32,012 bases of DNA from Gammaproteobacteria bacterium (GTDB lineage: Bacteria > Pseudomonadota > Gammaproteobacteria > Pseudomonadales > Halieaceae), in NCBI GenBank assembly GCA_030427335.1, contig JAUHWV010000009.1:1-32012 (forward strand), read 5' to 3'. A program made the translations under genes and the position numbers. Below the pieces are notes generated by a model that made no database searches, was not told the DNA's origin, and was given only the letters and a program-made list of their open reading frames with translations. Of this stretch, positions 1-9,335 are shown piece after piece; within the stretch, counting starts at the first letter, position 1, and each line of letters starts with the position of its first letter.

Positions 1-1
1 G

Positions 2-1021
2 GGGTGTGTTCGAGCCGCCGTGCAGCATAATTTAATAGCCGCACCACAACGTTTATGGTATTGCGGTCCGATGTTTCGGCATGAGCGTCCACAGCGCGGC
101 AGGTTGCGTCAGTTTCAACAAATTGGTCTGGAAAGCTTTGGTGTATCGACTCCCGATGCCGATGCCGAGTTGATTGTCCTGACGGCCCGACTTTGGCGCG
201 ATCTTGGTGTACAGGATGCCGTGACACTTGAGCTCAATTCAATTGGCAGTTTCGAGTCAAGAGAGCGATATAAAGAGGCACTTGTGGCTTATTTGCGGTC
301 GCGTCATGACGAGCTTGATGAAGATAGCCAGCGTCGTTTGGATTCCAACCCACTTCGTATCTTGGATAGTAAAAACCCCGATACGCAGAGCCTACTCGAT
401 GGCGCACCGGATCTAACGGACTTTCTAGATGAAGAGTCGCAAGCCGACTATACGCGCATGAAAGCACTGCTTGAGGCGGCTGGTGTCGCGTTTAGACTTA
501 ACCCAAGGCTCGTTCGCGGTTTGGACTATTACAACAAAACCGTATTTGAATGGACCACCGATCGACTCGGAGCGCAGAGCACGATTTGTGCGGGTGGTCG
601 CTACGATGGCTTGGTGGCTCAATTAGGGGGGCGGTCAACACCTGGTGTTGGGTTTGCCATGGGTGTGGAGCGCGTGCTATTGCTATGTGAAGAACTGGGC
701 GTTACCGCACCACCCCAGTCGCCAGAGATATTTGCGTTTGGCGCCGGTGATAAAGGTGAAATGGCTATTTTTCCCATCGTAGACGCTTTGCGCCAGCGTT
801 TACCTGGCCGGGTTTGCCAGTTGAATGTCGGCGGGGGTAGCATGAAATCTCAGCTCAAAAGAGCCAATAAAAGCGGTGCGCCTTACGTTTTGATTTGCGG
901 GGAGGCAGAGGCCGAATCAAGCCAAGTGACCTTAAAGTTCATGCGAGACGAGCGAGAACAGGTTACGGCGAGCATAGAAAGCGTGTTCGAAATACTCGAA
1001 CGCGAGTTGAATACACTGTAG
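2..1021 (+). CDS. hisS: Histidine--tRNA ligase, C-terminal part (5' end lies outside the window)
   Basis: Frame is open from base 2 (GCVRAAVQHNLIAAPQRLWYCGPMFRHERPQRGRLRQFQQIG, class II aaRS motif 2; later LVRGLDYYNKTVFEW and AGGRYDGL). Followed by yfgM-bamB-der, the classic gammaproteobacterial order. Confidence 0.97.
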   Translation, partial: GCVRAAVQHNLIAAPQRLWYCGPMFRHERPQRGRLRQFQQIGLESFGVSTPDADAELIVLTARLWRDLGVQDAVTLELNSIGSFESRERYKEALVAYLRSRHDELDEDSQRRLDSNPLRILDSKNPDTQSLLDGAPDLTDFLDEESQADYTRMKALLEAAGVAFRLNPRLVRGLDYYNKTVFEWTTDRLGAQSTICAGGRYDGLVAQLGGRSTPGVGFAMGVERVLLLCEELGVTAPPQSPEIFAFGAGDKGEMAIFPIVDALRQRLPGRVCQLNVGGGSMKSQLKRANKSGAPYVLICGEAEAESSQVTLKFMRDEREQVTASIESVFEILERELNTL

Positions 1022-1058
1022 AGTAGCGGTCGTCCGGCGACCTGTATAAGGAAGAAAA

Positions 1059-1742
1059 GTGGAAGCGTATCGTACAGAAGAAGAGCAAGTTGAAGCCATA
1101 AAGCGATGGTGGAATGACAATGGCAAAAGCATCGTGGCTGCTGTGGTTGTGGGCGTTGTTGCCAGTGTCGGTTGGCAATGGTGGCAAGGGTCGCAGGTCG
1201 AGAAGTCTGAGCAGGCCTCGGTCGTGTACAACGAACTAACGGAATTGAGCGGTACCCCTGAACTTACGCCGGCTCAGCAAGTTCGTGTGGATGAGTTAGC
1301 CGCGATTTTGAAAGAAGATTTTGGCTCTACAGGCTATGCCAAACTAGCGGATCTGATCCTTGCTGCGGAGCAAGTCGAGCGCGGCATGCCAGAACAGGCC
1401 TACGCAACGCTCGAGGCACTGGAAAAAGAAGTGGCGGCCGATCCGACTCTATACGGTATGGTCAAATTGCGTCGTGCCCGACTTCAAGCTTCTGTTCTGG
1501 ATGCGAGCTCTGCTATGGCGACGCTTGAGACCCTGGTCCAAGGCGAATACGCGGCCTTGGCTAGAATGGCCATGAGTGATATTGAATTAAATGAAGGCAA
1601 TTATGAAGCGGCGCTGACGCATTTGAACCTAGCGCTTGCCCTCAATGAGGACATGAGTCGATCGCCAGAGGTGCAAGATCGTATTGCCTATCTGGAATCT
1701 CGATTGAGCGAGACGGCTTCGGTTGATGGTGAACCACAATGA
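1059..1742 (+). CDS. yfgM: YfgM-family tetratricopeptide protein (SecYEG ancillary subunit), GTG start
   Basis: 227 aa; N-terminal TEEEQVEAIKRWWNDNGKSIVAAVVVGVVASVGWQWW membrane anchor, then TPR-like helices; sits between hisS and bamB. Confidence 0.9.
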   Translation: MEAYRTEEEQVEAIKRWWNDNGKSIVAAVVVGVVASVGWQWWQGSQVEKSEQASVVYNELTELSGTPELTPAQQVRVDELAAILKEDFGSTGYAKLADLILAAEQVERGMPEQAYATLEALEKEVAADPTLYGMVKLRRARLQASVLDASSAMATLETLVQGEYAALARMAMSDIELNEGNYEAALTHLNLALALNEDMSRSPEVQDRIAYLESRLSETASVDGEPQ

Positions 1743-2911
1743 TTCGCTCGATACAGCGCATTGGCGGCCTAATTTTAGTCGCGACTCTGACGGGTTGTTC
1801 GACCATTTCAGGGTGGTTTTCCTTGGATGATGAGGAGGTTAACCAACCGGCTGAACTGGTAACGTTTACTGAGACTGCGCGGGTGAAGCGCCTTTGGTCA
1901 ACCGGGGTCGGTGATGGGCAGGGAGACGGCTATTACCGCCTTACTCCCGCTATGAGCGGTGATAATATTATCGCGGTATCGAATGACGGCGAGTTGCTGG
2001 TTGTGAATGCCGACACAGGTAAAAAGGTCTACGAACGAGAGCTTGATTATCAGGTTTCCGGTGGTGTTGGTGTCGGTGCAGGAATGCTTTTGCTTGGCAC
2101 CTCCGAAGGCAGGGTCGTAGCTCTGCGCGAATCCAATGGTGAGGAATTGTGGCGGCAAACGCTGCGGGGAGAGGTGCTTTCGGCTCCTCAGACCGATGGC
2201 AAGGTGGTTGTAGTACAAACCTACGACGGGCGAGCCCAAGCGCTCGATGCAAAAACGGGTAGCTTACTATGGAGTTACGACAGTAACGTACCGGTTCTCA
2301 CGATACGCGGAACATCCACCCCGGTCTTACGAGACGGTCGTGCCTATATCGGTTTTGCGAACGGTCGCGTTATCGCTTTCGATGCGACGGACGGGGATAT
2401 CGATTGGGAGCTTCGCGTTGCCATAGCCCAAGGTCGGTCCGAGATTGAGCGTATGGTGGATGTCGACGGCGCCATAGCGATTGTCGGTAACGAGCTTTAT
2501 GCCGCTAGCTACCAAGGTTACGTTGTGGCTGCGGATCTTCGAACGGGACGCAAGTTGTGGCAGCAAGAGGTTTCTACTGTATCGGGCGTATCGCAGGGTT
2601 TTGGTAACGTATACGTTAGTGATCAAGACGGCACGGTCAGCGCTTACCTCCGCAATGGTCAAGGTCTGCGATGGGCGCAGACGGATTTGAGCTACCGTGC
2701 GCCGACCAAACCGGTAACCGTTGGCGCTTACTTAGTGTTCAGTGATTTTGATGGCGTACTGCATGTGCTCTCGCAGGTTGATGGCAGTTTCGCGGCGCGT
2801 GAAAAATTAGGTGATCCAGCTCGGGCCGATATTCTCAGCGATGGCAACCGATTCTTTGTATACACCGATAAAGGCAAGCTTCAGGCCTTTGAGGTGAGCT
2901 CAAAGGATTAA
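1739..2911 (+). CDS. bamB: Outer membrane assembly lipoprotein BamB (PQQ-type beta-propeller)
   Basis: Lipobox LVATLTGCS; repeats such as [25 protein letters not shown] and [15 protein letters not shown]; 4-nt overlap with yfgM. Confidence 0.95.
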   Translation: MIRSIQRIGGLILVATLTGCSTISGWFSLDDEEVNQPAELVTFTETARVKRLWSTGVGDGQGDGYYRLTPAMSGDNIIAVSNDGELLVVNADTGKKVYERELDYQVSGGVGVGAGMLLLGTSEGRVVALRESNGEELWRQTLRGEVLSAPQTDGKVVVVQTYDGRAQALDAKTGSLLWSYDSNVPVLTIRGTSTPVLRDGRAYIGFANGRVIAFDATDGDIDWELRVAIAQGRSEIERMVDVDGAIAIVGNELYAASYQGYVVAADLRTGRKLWQQEVSTVSGVSQGFGNVYVSDQDGTVSAYLRNGQGLRWAQTDLSYRAPTKPVTVGAYLVFSDFDGVLHVLSQVDGSFAAREKLGDPARADILSDGNRFFVYTDKGKLQAFEVSSKD

Positions 2912-2913
2912 TT

Positions 2914-4311
2914 ATGATTCCGGTCATTGCTCTGATAGGGCGGCCTAATGTGGGTAAATCCACGCTATTTAATCAGCTTACAAAATCAAGGGAAGCCCTA
3001 GTAGCAGATCTCGAAGGGCTTACGCGCGATCGCAAGTATGGCGAGGGTAAAGTGGGTGGCCGCCCCTATATCCTCATTGATACGGGCGGTATTACCGGGG
3101 CGGAAGAAGGCATCGACTTACCGATGGCGCAACAGTCGATGGCGGCAGCGGAAGAAGCAGATGTGGTTCTTCTTATGCTGGATGCACGCGCCGGTTTGAC
3201 GGGCGTCGACCAAGAGTTGGTGGCGCTGTTGCGCCGCCAAAGTATCGATTTTCATGTGGTTGTTAACAAGATTGATGGTTTGAATGTCGACGCTGCGCTG
3301 AGCGAATTCTATACCTTAGGTGTGGATCCGCTCTTCGAAATGGCGGCTTCGCACAACCGCGGTGTTCGATCCATGATAGAAAAGGTCCTGGAGGCTTATC
3401 CCGAACCTGCTCTTGAAGAGCCCGCAGAAGAACACGATCACGGCATCAAAGTGGCTATCGTTGGTCGACCCAATGTGGGTAAGTCAACGCTTGTGAATCG
3501 TTTGCTTGGGGAAGAACGCGTAGTGGTTTACGACCATCCGGGTACCACACGTGACAGCGTTTATATTGATTTTGAGCGTGGAGAGGATCACTACACGCTG
3601 ATCGACACGGCCGGTGTGCGCCGGCGTAAAAATGTCAGAGAATCGGTGGAAAAGTTTTCCATCGTCAAAACCCTGAGAGCGATCGACGATGCCAATGTTG
3701 TGCTCCTTTTGATGGATGCACATGAGGGTATTGTTGATCAAGATATGCATCTGTTAGGGCATTGCATCGAGGCAGGCCGAGCTTTGGTTGTTGTCATTAA
3801 CAAATGGGATGGTCTTGACGACTACCAAAAAGATCGAATCAAGACCACGATTAATCGACGATTGAAGTTTGTCGATTTTGCTCAAATGCACTTTATCTCC
3901 GCTCTTCATGGGAGTGGGGTGGGCCTTCTCTACGAGTCTATAAACGGTGCCTATGCTGCTGCAACGCAGAAGCTGAGCACGAATTATTTAACACGGATTT
4001 TGGAGGGTGCTCTGGCCGATCATCCGCCGCCCATGGTGAACGGTCGCAGGATAAAACTTCGTTATGCACACGCAGGCGGGCAAAACCCCCCAAGGATCGT
4101 GATACACGGAAACCAGACCGATAAGCTTCCGAATTCGTATGAGCGCTACCTAGAAAATGTTTATCGGCGTGAGCTGGGTATTGAGGGAACTCCCATAAAA
4201 ATCGAGCTTCGCACTAGCGAAAATCCCTACGCCGGACGCCGCAATAAGTTAACCCAGCGTCAAATCAACCGTAAGCGTCGTTTAATGGCGCACGTCAAAA
4301 AGAAAAAATAG
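2914..4311 (+). CDS. der: Ribosome-biogenesis GTPase Der (EngA)
   Basis: Two G domains ([17 protein letters not shown] and [17 protein letters not shown]), DTGG/DTAG motifs, two NKxD motifs (NKID, NKWD), basic C-terminal KH-like tail. Confidence 0.98.
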   Translation: MIPVIALIGRPNVGKSTLFNQLTKSREALVADLEGLTRDRKYGEGKVGGRPYILIDTGGITGAEEGIDLPMAQQSMAAAEEADVVLLMLDARAGLTGVDQELVALLRRQSIDFHVVVNKIDGLNVDAALSEFYTLGVDPLFEMAASHNRGVRSMIEKVLEAYPEPALEEPAEEHDHGIKVAIVGRPNVGKSTLVNRLLGEERVVVYDHPGTTRDSVYIDFERGEDHYTLIDTAGVRRRKNVRESVEKFSIVKTLRAIDDANVVLLLMDAHEGIVDQDMHLLGHCIEAGRALVVVINKWDGLDDYQKDRIKTTINRRLKFVDFAQMHFISALHGSGVGLLYESINGAYAAATQKLSTNYLTRILEGALADHPPPMVNGRRIKLRYAHAGGQNPPRIVIHGNQTDKLPNSYERYLENVYRRELGIEGTPIKIELRTSENPYAGRRNKLTQRQINRKRRLMAHVKKKK

Positions 4312-4348
4312 ATCTCGATCTAACCGAAAGGTCACTCAAACTATCGCG

Positions 4349-4364
4349 CGGGGCTAACGCCCCG
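4349..4364 (+). terminator. Strong GC hairpin downstream of der, possible terminator without a clear U-tract
   Basis: CGGGGC-TAAC-GCCCCG perfect 6-bp stem; no T-run follows. Confidence 0.35.
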
Positions 4365-4431
4365 ACGCAGGCGCGTTGCCGCTTGGATTTCCACTGTTAT
4401 AGTCGACTGTAACACCTATTAGGAGTCCGCT

Positions 4432-5253
4432 ATGTTTTTTATCCGATCTCTGTTTACAGCTGCTCTGCTGACGCTGGTGAGCATGACGAGCCACGCAGCT
4501 GTCCCAGTTCTGACCTTTGCGATGGAACCATTCGATTCGCTGGTTTTGGGTGGCGGACACCAGTACGAAATTGTTCAAGGTGAGACGTTTCGAGTGCGAG
4601 TTCAAGGCCATGATTTGAGCGAACCTCTCGTATTGCAAAGTGACAATACGGTCTCGCTGGGTCGCACGAGTGCCAGAATGTCTGCCGATCGCTCGTTGAA
4701 GTACCGTGTGGAAACGCCTCAGCTCGTGAGCCTCGATATCCGTGGTTCAGGACGCGTTTTTGTCAGACCCTTCGCCAGCCCAGAACCCGCCAATATTAAT
4801 GTCGACGGGGCCAGTAGCGTTCATCTATACGACTGGAATGCGCCGCGTATTAGCGCGCGTTTGTCCGGCAGCGGTAATGTTGAATTCGCCAAAGTGACTG
4901 CGGAACGAATGTCAGTGAGCATGGGTGGTTCAGGCTCCTTATCGGTCGGCGAAGCCGAAATTCAGCGGCTCGAAGCGTCCGTGGCAGGCTCGGGCGAAAT
5001 GGTACTTTCCGATGACCAAACGAGGGTGCAAACGCTTACCGTTAATATCGCTGGTAGCGGCGGGCTTGAGGCCGAAAATACCGCTTTCGGCACAGTGCAG
5101 GCCAACATTATGGGCAGCGGTGATGTTGAGATTGGGGCTGTTGAGCGGGTTGTCGTAAATATCATCGGCAGTGGCAGCGTTTATTACAGAGGAGACGCGG
5201 TAACTGAGTCATCTGTGTTGGGTTCGGGAAGTTTGGAGCGCGTCGATGACTAG
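4432..5253 (+). CDS. Secreted GIN-domain (DUF2807) beta-solenoid-like protein
   Basis: Signal peptide MFFIRSLFTAALLTLVSMTSHAA; about eight GSG-containing turns (DIRGSGRV, RLSGSGNV, SMGGSGSL, SVAGSGEM, NIAGSGGL, NIMGSGDV, NIIGSGSV, SVLGSGSL). Confidence 0.85.
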   Translation: MFFIRSLFTAALLTLVSMTSHAAVPVLTFAMEPFDSLVLGGGHQYEIVQGETFRVRVQGHDLSEPLVLQSDNTVSLGRTSARMSADRSLKYRVETPQLVSLDIRGSGRVFVRPFASPEPANINVDGASSVHLYDWNAPRISARLSGSGNVEFAKVTAERMSVSMGGSGSLSVGEAEIQRLEASVAGSGEMVLSDDQTRVQTLTVNIAGSGGLEAENTAFGTVQANIMGSGDVEIGAVERVVVNIIGSGSVYYRGDAVTESSVLGSGSLERVDD

Positions 5254-5635
5254 GGAACAGCTTATGACGACGGATCAGCCCTTGTACCTCCAAATCGCGC
5301 AGTCGATTTCGGACCGTATTCTAGATCGCTCGTTTCACGAAGGGGGGTTTGTGCCCTCGATTCGACAATACGCTACCGATTTTAAAGTTCATCCCCTTAC
5401 CGTGAACAAGGCCTACCAAAGGCTGGTGTCGATGAGCGTGATCTGCAGTAAGCCTGGCCTGGGTATGGTGGTTTGTGAGGGGGCTCGAGATAAGCTGCTC
5501 ATGGACGGTCAGACCCGTTTTTTTAATATTGATCTGCCCGCGTTGGTGCATCAGGCCGACGTATTACAAATTAGTCGCGACGAGATTGCGGCCCATTTGT
5601 TGAATCAAGATGGAGACAAATGTGAACACAATTGA
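5246..5635 (+). CDS. GntR-family transcriptional regulator, YtrA subfamily
   Basis: PLYLQIAQSISDRILDRSFHEGGFVPSIRQYATDFKVHPLTVNKAYQRLVSMSVICSKPGLGMVV winged HTH plus short tail. A second ATG at 5264 is possible. Confidence 0.9.
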   Translation: MTREQLMTTDQPLYLQIAQSISDRILDRSFHEGGFVPSIRQYATDFKVHPLTVNKAYQRLVSMSVICSKPGLGMVVCEGARDKLLMDGQTRFFNIDLPALVHQADVLQISRDEIAAHLLNQDGDKCEHN

Positions 5636-6473
5636 AATAAGCGGTTTGTCCAAACAGTATGGAAAGTCCTCTGTTTTAGACGGCATCGATCTGAGCATCC
5701 CCGCTGGACGCATTGTTGGCTTAGTAGGGCCAAATGGGGCAGGGAAGACCACCTTGCTTCGATCTATTCTGGGATTAACAGACAGCGCGGGCCGGCTCGA
5801 TGTCTTGGGCTTGGATCCACGTACACATCGAAAACAGGTAATGCGTGATACCGCCTTTATTGCGGATACGGCGGTGTTGCCGCGCTGGATGCGCGTCGAT
5901 CAGCTCATTAACTTTGTCGAGGGCGTACAGCCCAACTTTGAACGCGATCGCGCGACACAGTTCTTGAGCAAAACCAACGTGAAGTCGACGGCCCGTATCG
6001 GGAGTCTATCTAAGGGTATGGTTGTACAGCTGCATTTGGCGATCACCCTAGCCATTAATGCTCGCTTATTGATATTGGACGAGCCGACATTAGGCTTGGA
6101 CATTCTCTATCGAAAGCAATTTTTTGATCAGCTGTTAAATGACTACTTCGATTCTGAGCGTACGATCGTTATCTCTACTCATCAGGTTGAAGAGGTTCAA
6201 CACATACTGACCGATTTTATCTTCTTGAATAAAGGCCGCCTTCTTCTAGAGGCACCCGTAAGTGACCTAGAGGAGCGCTTTGTTGAGCTGCAGGCCTTGG
6301 GCGATAACACCGCTAAAGCAGCACAATTTCGATATATGGGCGCGCGCAATATTTTGGGGGGCAAAGCCTTTATTTTTGATCAGCCGGATCGGGCGGCACT
6401 GAGTGCCTTGGGGCAACTCAGTGCACCCAGTTTATCTGATCTATTTGTTGCTGCGATGGAAGGAGTTCAATAA
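5610..6473 (+). CDS. ABC transporter ATP-binding protein
   Basis: Walker A GPNGAGKTT, signature-like LSKGM, Walker B LLILDEPTLGLD, H-loop STHQVEE. GTG at 5622 is an alternative start. Confidence 0.95.
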   Translation: METNVNTIEISGLSKQYGKSSVLDGIDLSIPAGRIVGLVGPNGAGKTTLLRSILGLTDSAGRLDVLGLDPRTHRKQVMRDTAFIADTAVLPRWMRVDQLINFVEGVQPNFERDRATQFLSKTNVKSTARIGSLSKGMVVQLHLAITLAINARLLILDEPTLGLDILYRKQFFDQLLNDYFDSERTIVISTHQVEEVQHILTDFIFLNKGRLLLEAPVSDLEERFVELQALGDNTAKAAQFRYMGARNILGGKAFIFDQPDRAALSALGQLSAPSLSDLFVAAMEGVQ

Positions 6474-7513
6474 TGAGACCTAAGGGCATGACGCTGTTAA
6501 GTTTGTTGCGCCGCGAATTCATTGAGTATCGTGGCTCTTTTGTAATGGCACCCCTTGCGCTTGCTGCGGTGATCGCCATTGTGTCCATCGCAGGCTCCAT
6601 TTTCGCGAGCCAGTTTACCGATTGGGAAGAGGGTCTGGGTTGGGTGGTGTTGAACCACTTTCCCGATGCGGACGTCCAAATTGAGATCCAGTCCGGCAAT
6701 GGATCGGCGCTTGAGACCGGCTCGCAGCGCTGGGCCGAGCCGCCCGCTTCGGCGATATCGAAAACGGAGGCAGAGGAATGGCGGTTCGAGCAGGATTGGC
6801 GCTTCAGTGATCTCGAACCCTTCGAGAGCTCGGACCGAGGGCCAGCGCACGACGGGATCCAAGGCGCTCTTGATGCGCTTAATATTGTGTTCATGCTGGT
6901 CTTATCGATGATCACAATCAATTATCTCAGCGGCGCTTTGTTTAACGACCGCAAAGACCGAAGCGTTCTTTTTTGGCGCTCTATGCCGGTTACCGATTTA
7001 ACCGAAGTGCTCGTTAAATTCGCCACGATAGGGCTCGCAGTACCCCTTGTCTATGCGGCGATTTCGTTTTCTTTACAATTGATAGTGGTCGCGGCTGGCT
7101 GGTTGTTTTTTGCGCTTCGGGTTTCGGATGCGGGGCAAGTAGCGAGTATCGGGTTTGACTTTGGAACCACACTGGCAAATACATTTTTAGCTTGGCCGCT
7201 CGCACTGGGTATTGTGGCACCGGTCTACGCGTGGGGACTGCTCGCCTCAACCTGGGCATCCCGTTCGCCGGCTCTGCTGATGTTTGGCGTGCCTTTGGGT
7301 GTCGTAATAGCGGAGTCGGTACTGCTGAATAGTTCATGGTTCATCACCCGTATCGTGCACAGTTTACCGGGGGCTCGCTCTGATCTTGGGTGGTTTCAAG
7401 GAATGCTGGCGCAGTGGGCGCAGAGCGGTGTTGAACAGCTACTCGGGCTTGTCGTAGCCGCGCTGCTGTTGGCGCTTGCAGCGCGGATTCGGCGCTATCG
7501 CCTGGATGGTTAA
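6473..7513 (+). CDS. ABC transporter permease partner
   Basis: Several hydrophobic segments; starts at the ATPase stop codon; contains NYLSGALFNDRKDRSVLFWRSMPVTD, typical of ABC-2-like permeases in YtrA-type operons. Confidence 0.85.
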   Translation: MRPKGMTLLSLLRREFIEYRGSFVMAPLALAAVIAIVSIAGSIFASQFTDWEEGLGWVVLNHFPDADVQIEIQSGNGSALETGSQRWAEPPASAISKTEAEEWRFEQDWRFSDLEPFESSDRGPAHDGIQGALDALNIVFMLVLSMITINYLSGALFNDRKDRSVLFWRSMPVTDLTEVLVKFATIGLAVPLVYAAISFSLQLIVVAAGWLFFALRVSDAGQVASIGFDFGTTLANTFLAWPLALGIVAPVYAWGLLASTWASRSPALLMFGVPLGVVIAESVLLNSSWFITRIVHSLPGARSDLGWFQGMLAQWAQSGVEQLLGLVVAALLLALAARIRRYRLDG

Positions 7514-7560
7514 TTCATGCTGTGAATAGCAAAAATATAAACTATTGATTTTATTTATAC

Positions 7561-7633
7561 CCTCTGCGGTCCTAGGATAATCCCCACAGGACGCATGCAT
7601 CGGCATGAACTATTACAAAACCAACCGCAGAGG
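7561..7633 (+). promoter_or_regulatory. Candidate aceA leader element: 10-bp inverted repeat that includes the Shine-Dalgarno
   Basis: CCTCTGCGGT (7561-7570) and ACCGCAGAGG (7624-7633) are perfect reverse complements; the AGAGG arm ends 6 nt before the ATG at 7640. Confidence 0.5.
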
Positions 7634-7639
7634 TGATTT

Positions 7640-9235
7640 ATGAGCCAGTACAAAGATACCGTACAGAACTTTGCCAGCTTAATTGGACAGCAAAACACGT
7701 GGAATGCGATCAGCCCCGAATACGCAGCTCGAATGGCGGTGCAAAACCGTTTCAAAACCGGTCTGGATATTGCGCGTTATACCGCAGATATCATGCGGCA
7801 GGACATGGCCGAGTACGATGCTGATAGCTCTCAGTACACCCAGAGTTTGGGCTGTTGGCACGGGTTTGTTGGTCAACAAAAACTGCTGGCAATCAAGAAG
7901 CATCACGGCACGACCAGCAAACGTTATCTCTACTTATCGGGCTGGATGATTGCCGCTCTGCGTTCCGATTTCGGTCCTTTACCCGATCAGTCCATGCACG
8001 AGAAGACATCGGTTCCTGCCCTGATCGAAGAGCTTTACACCTTTTTGCGTCAAGCGGACGCGCGCGAACTTGGACACTTGTTCCACGATCTTGATGCGGC
8101 TCGCGCTGCGGGCAACAGCGTGGAAGAGCAGCGTATTTTGAACGCAATCGATAACTACGAAACACACGTCGTGCCTATCGTTGCGGATATCGATGCGGGC
8201 TTTGGCAACGAAGAAGCAACCTACCTACTTGCGAAGAAGATGATTGAAGCGGGCGCTTGCGCGATCCAAATCGAAAACCAAGTGTCTGACGCGAAGCAGT
8301 GCGGTCACCAGGATGGTAAAGTAACGGTTCCACATGAAGATTTCTTGGCTAAAATTAATGCGGTGCGATACGCGTTTTTAGAATTAGGCGTGCCCAACGG
8401 TATCATCGTCGCACGAACGGATTCACTCGGTGCTGGTTTAACCCAGAAGATACCGGTGTCACGAGAGCCAGGCGACTTGGCCGCACAGTACAATTCCTTC
8501 TTGGAAGTGGAGCCTGTGTTGAGTGCGGACGATGTGAACGAGGGCGATATGGTCCTGAAGCAGAACGGTCAGCTTGTGCGCCCCGTTCGTTTGCCCAACG
8601 GCTTGTTCCGTTTTAAAGCGAACACCGGCGAGCAGCGGGTCGTGCTAGATTGTGTTACAAGCCTGCAGAATGGTGCGGATCTTTTGTGGATCGAAACCGA
8701 AAAGCCTCACGTTGGTCAGATTGGCGGTATGGTCAGTGAAATTCGTAAAATCATTCCTGATGCGAAGCTCGTCTACAACAACAGCCCCAGCTTCAACTGG
8801 ACCCTTAACTTCCGTCAGCAAGTGTTCGATGCATGGGCGCAAGAAGGCCGCGACCTCAGCGCATACGATCGTGCTGCTCTGATGAGCGTGGATTACGATG
8901 CCACTGAGCTCGCTCAGGAAGCCGATTCTTGGATTCAGTCTTTCCAAGCTGACGCTGCGCGTGAAGCAGGCATTTTCCACCACCTGATCACACTGCCTAC
9001 TTATCACACAGCCGCGCTGTCGACAGACCAGCTGGCCGAGGGCTACTTTGGAGAAGAGGGTATGCTAGCCTACGTGCGCGGTGTTCAGCGTCAAGAAATC
9101 CGCCGCTCAATCGCCTGTGTTAAGCACCAGGATATGGCGGGCTCAAATATGGGTGACGATCACAAAGAGTACTTCTCTGGCGAAGGCGCACTTAAGGCCT
9201 CAGGCAAAGACAACACCATGAATCAGTTTTCGTAA
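7640..9235 (+). CDS. aceA: Isocitrate lyase, long (~530 aa) form
   Basis: VPIVADIDAGFGNEEATYLLAKKMIEAGACAIQIENQVSDAKQCGHQDGKVTVPHEDFLAKINAVRYAF; SFNWTLNFRQQVFDAW; includes the isocitrate lyase KQCGH active-site motif. Confidence 0.97.
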   Translation: MSQYKDTVQNFASLIGQQNTWNAISPEYAARMAVQNRFKTGLDIARYTADIMRQDMAEYDADSSQYTQSLGCWHGFVGQQKLLAIKKHHGTTSKRYLYLSGWMIAALRSDFGPLPDQSMHEKTSVPALIEELYTFLRQADARELGHLFHDLDAARAAGNSVEEQRILNAIDNYETHVVPIVADIDAGFGNEEATYLLAKKMIEAGACAIQIENQVSDAKQCGHQDGKVTVPHEDFLAKINAVRYAFLELGVPNGIIVARTDSLGAGLTQKIPVSREPGDLAAQYNSFLEVEPVLSADDVNEGDMVLKQNGQLVRPVRLPNGLFRFKANTGEQRVVLDCVTSLQNGADLLWIETEKPHVGQIGGMVSEIRKIIPDAKLVYNNSPSFNWTLNFRQQVFDAWAQEGRDLSAYDRAALMSVDYDATELAQEADSWIQSFQADAAREAGIFHHLITLPTYHTAALSTDQLAEGYFGEEGMLAYVRGVQRQEIRRSIACVKHQDMAGSNMGDDHKEYFSGEGALKASGKDNTMNQFS

Positions 9236-9248
9236 AAACTTGTGCTGC

Positions 9249-9264
9249 GGGGCCGAAAGGCCCC
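9249..9264 (+). other. Hairpin with GAAA tetraloop just after aceA stop
   Basis: GGGGCC-GAAA-GGCCCC perfect stem, 10 bp before the A-run of the next terminator; possible 3' stabilising element. Confidence 0.5.
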
Positions 9265-9268
9265 TAGT

Positions 9269-9294
9269 AAAAAAGCGCCCTAGGGCGCTTTTTT
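9269..9294. terminator. Bidirectional intrinsic terminator between aceA and metY-like gene
   Basis: AAAAAAGCGCCCTAGGGCGCTTTTTT: palindromic stem with A-run 5' and T-run 3', between two convergent genes. Confidence 0.92.
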
Positions 9295-9335
9295 ATTATT
9301 TGCAATGGTGTTACGACTCAGCCATGCGTTTCGTC

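Noticed and set aside
6418-6921. 167-aa minus-strand ORF opposite the ABC permease
   Set aside because: Antisense to a convincing permease gene, low-complexity Ser-rich, no domain signal.
7540-7581. Specific -35/-10 assignment for the aceA promoter
   Set aside because: Several AT-rich candidates (TATAAA, TTTATAC, GATAAT) but none with a good -35 at proper spacing; the TSS cannot be called from sequence.
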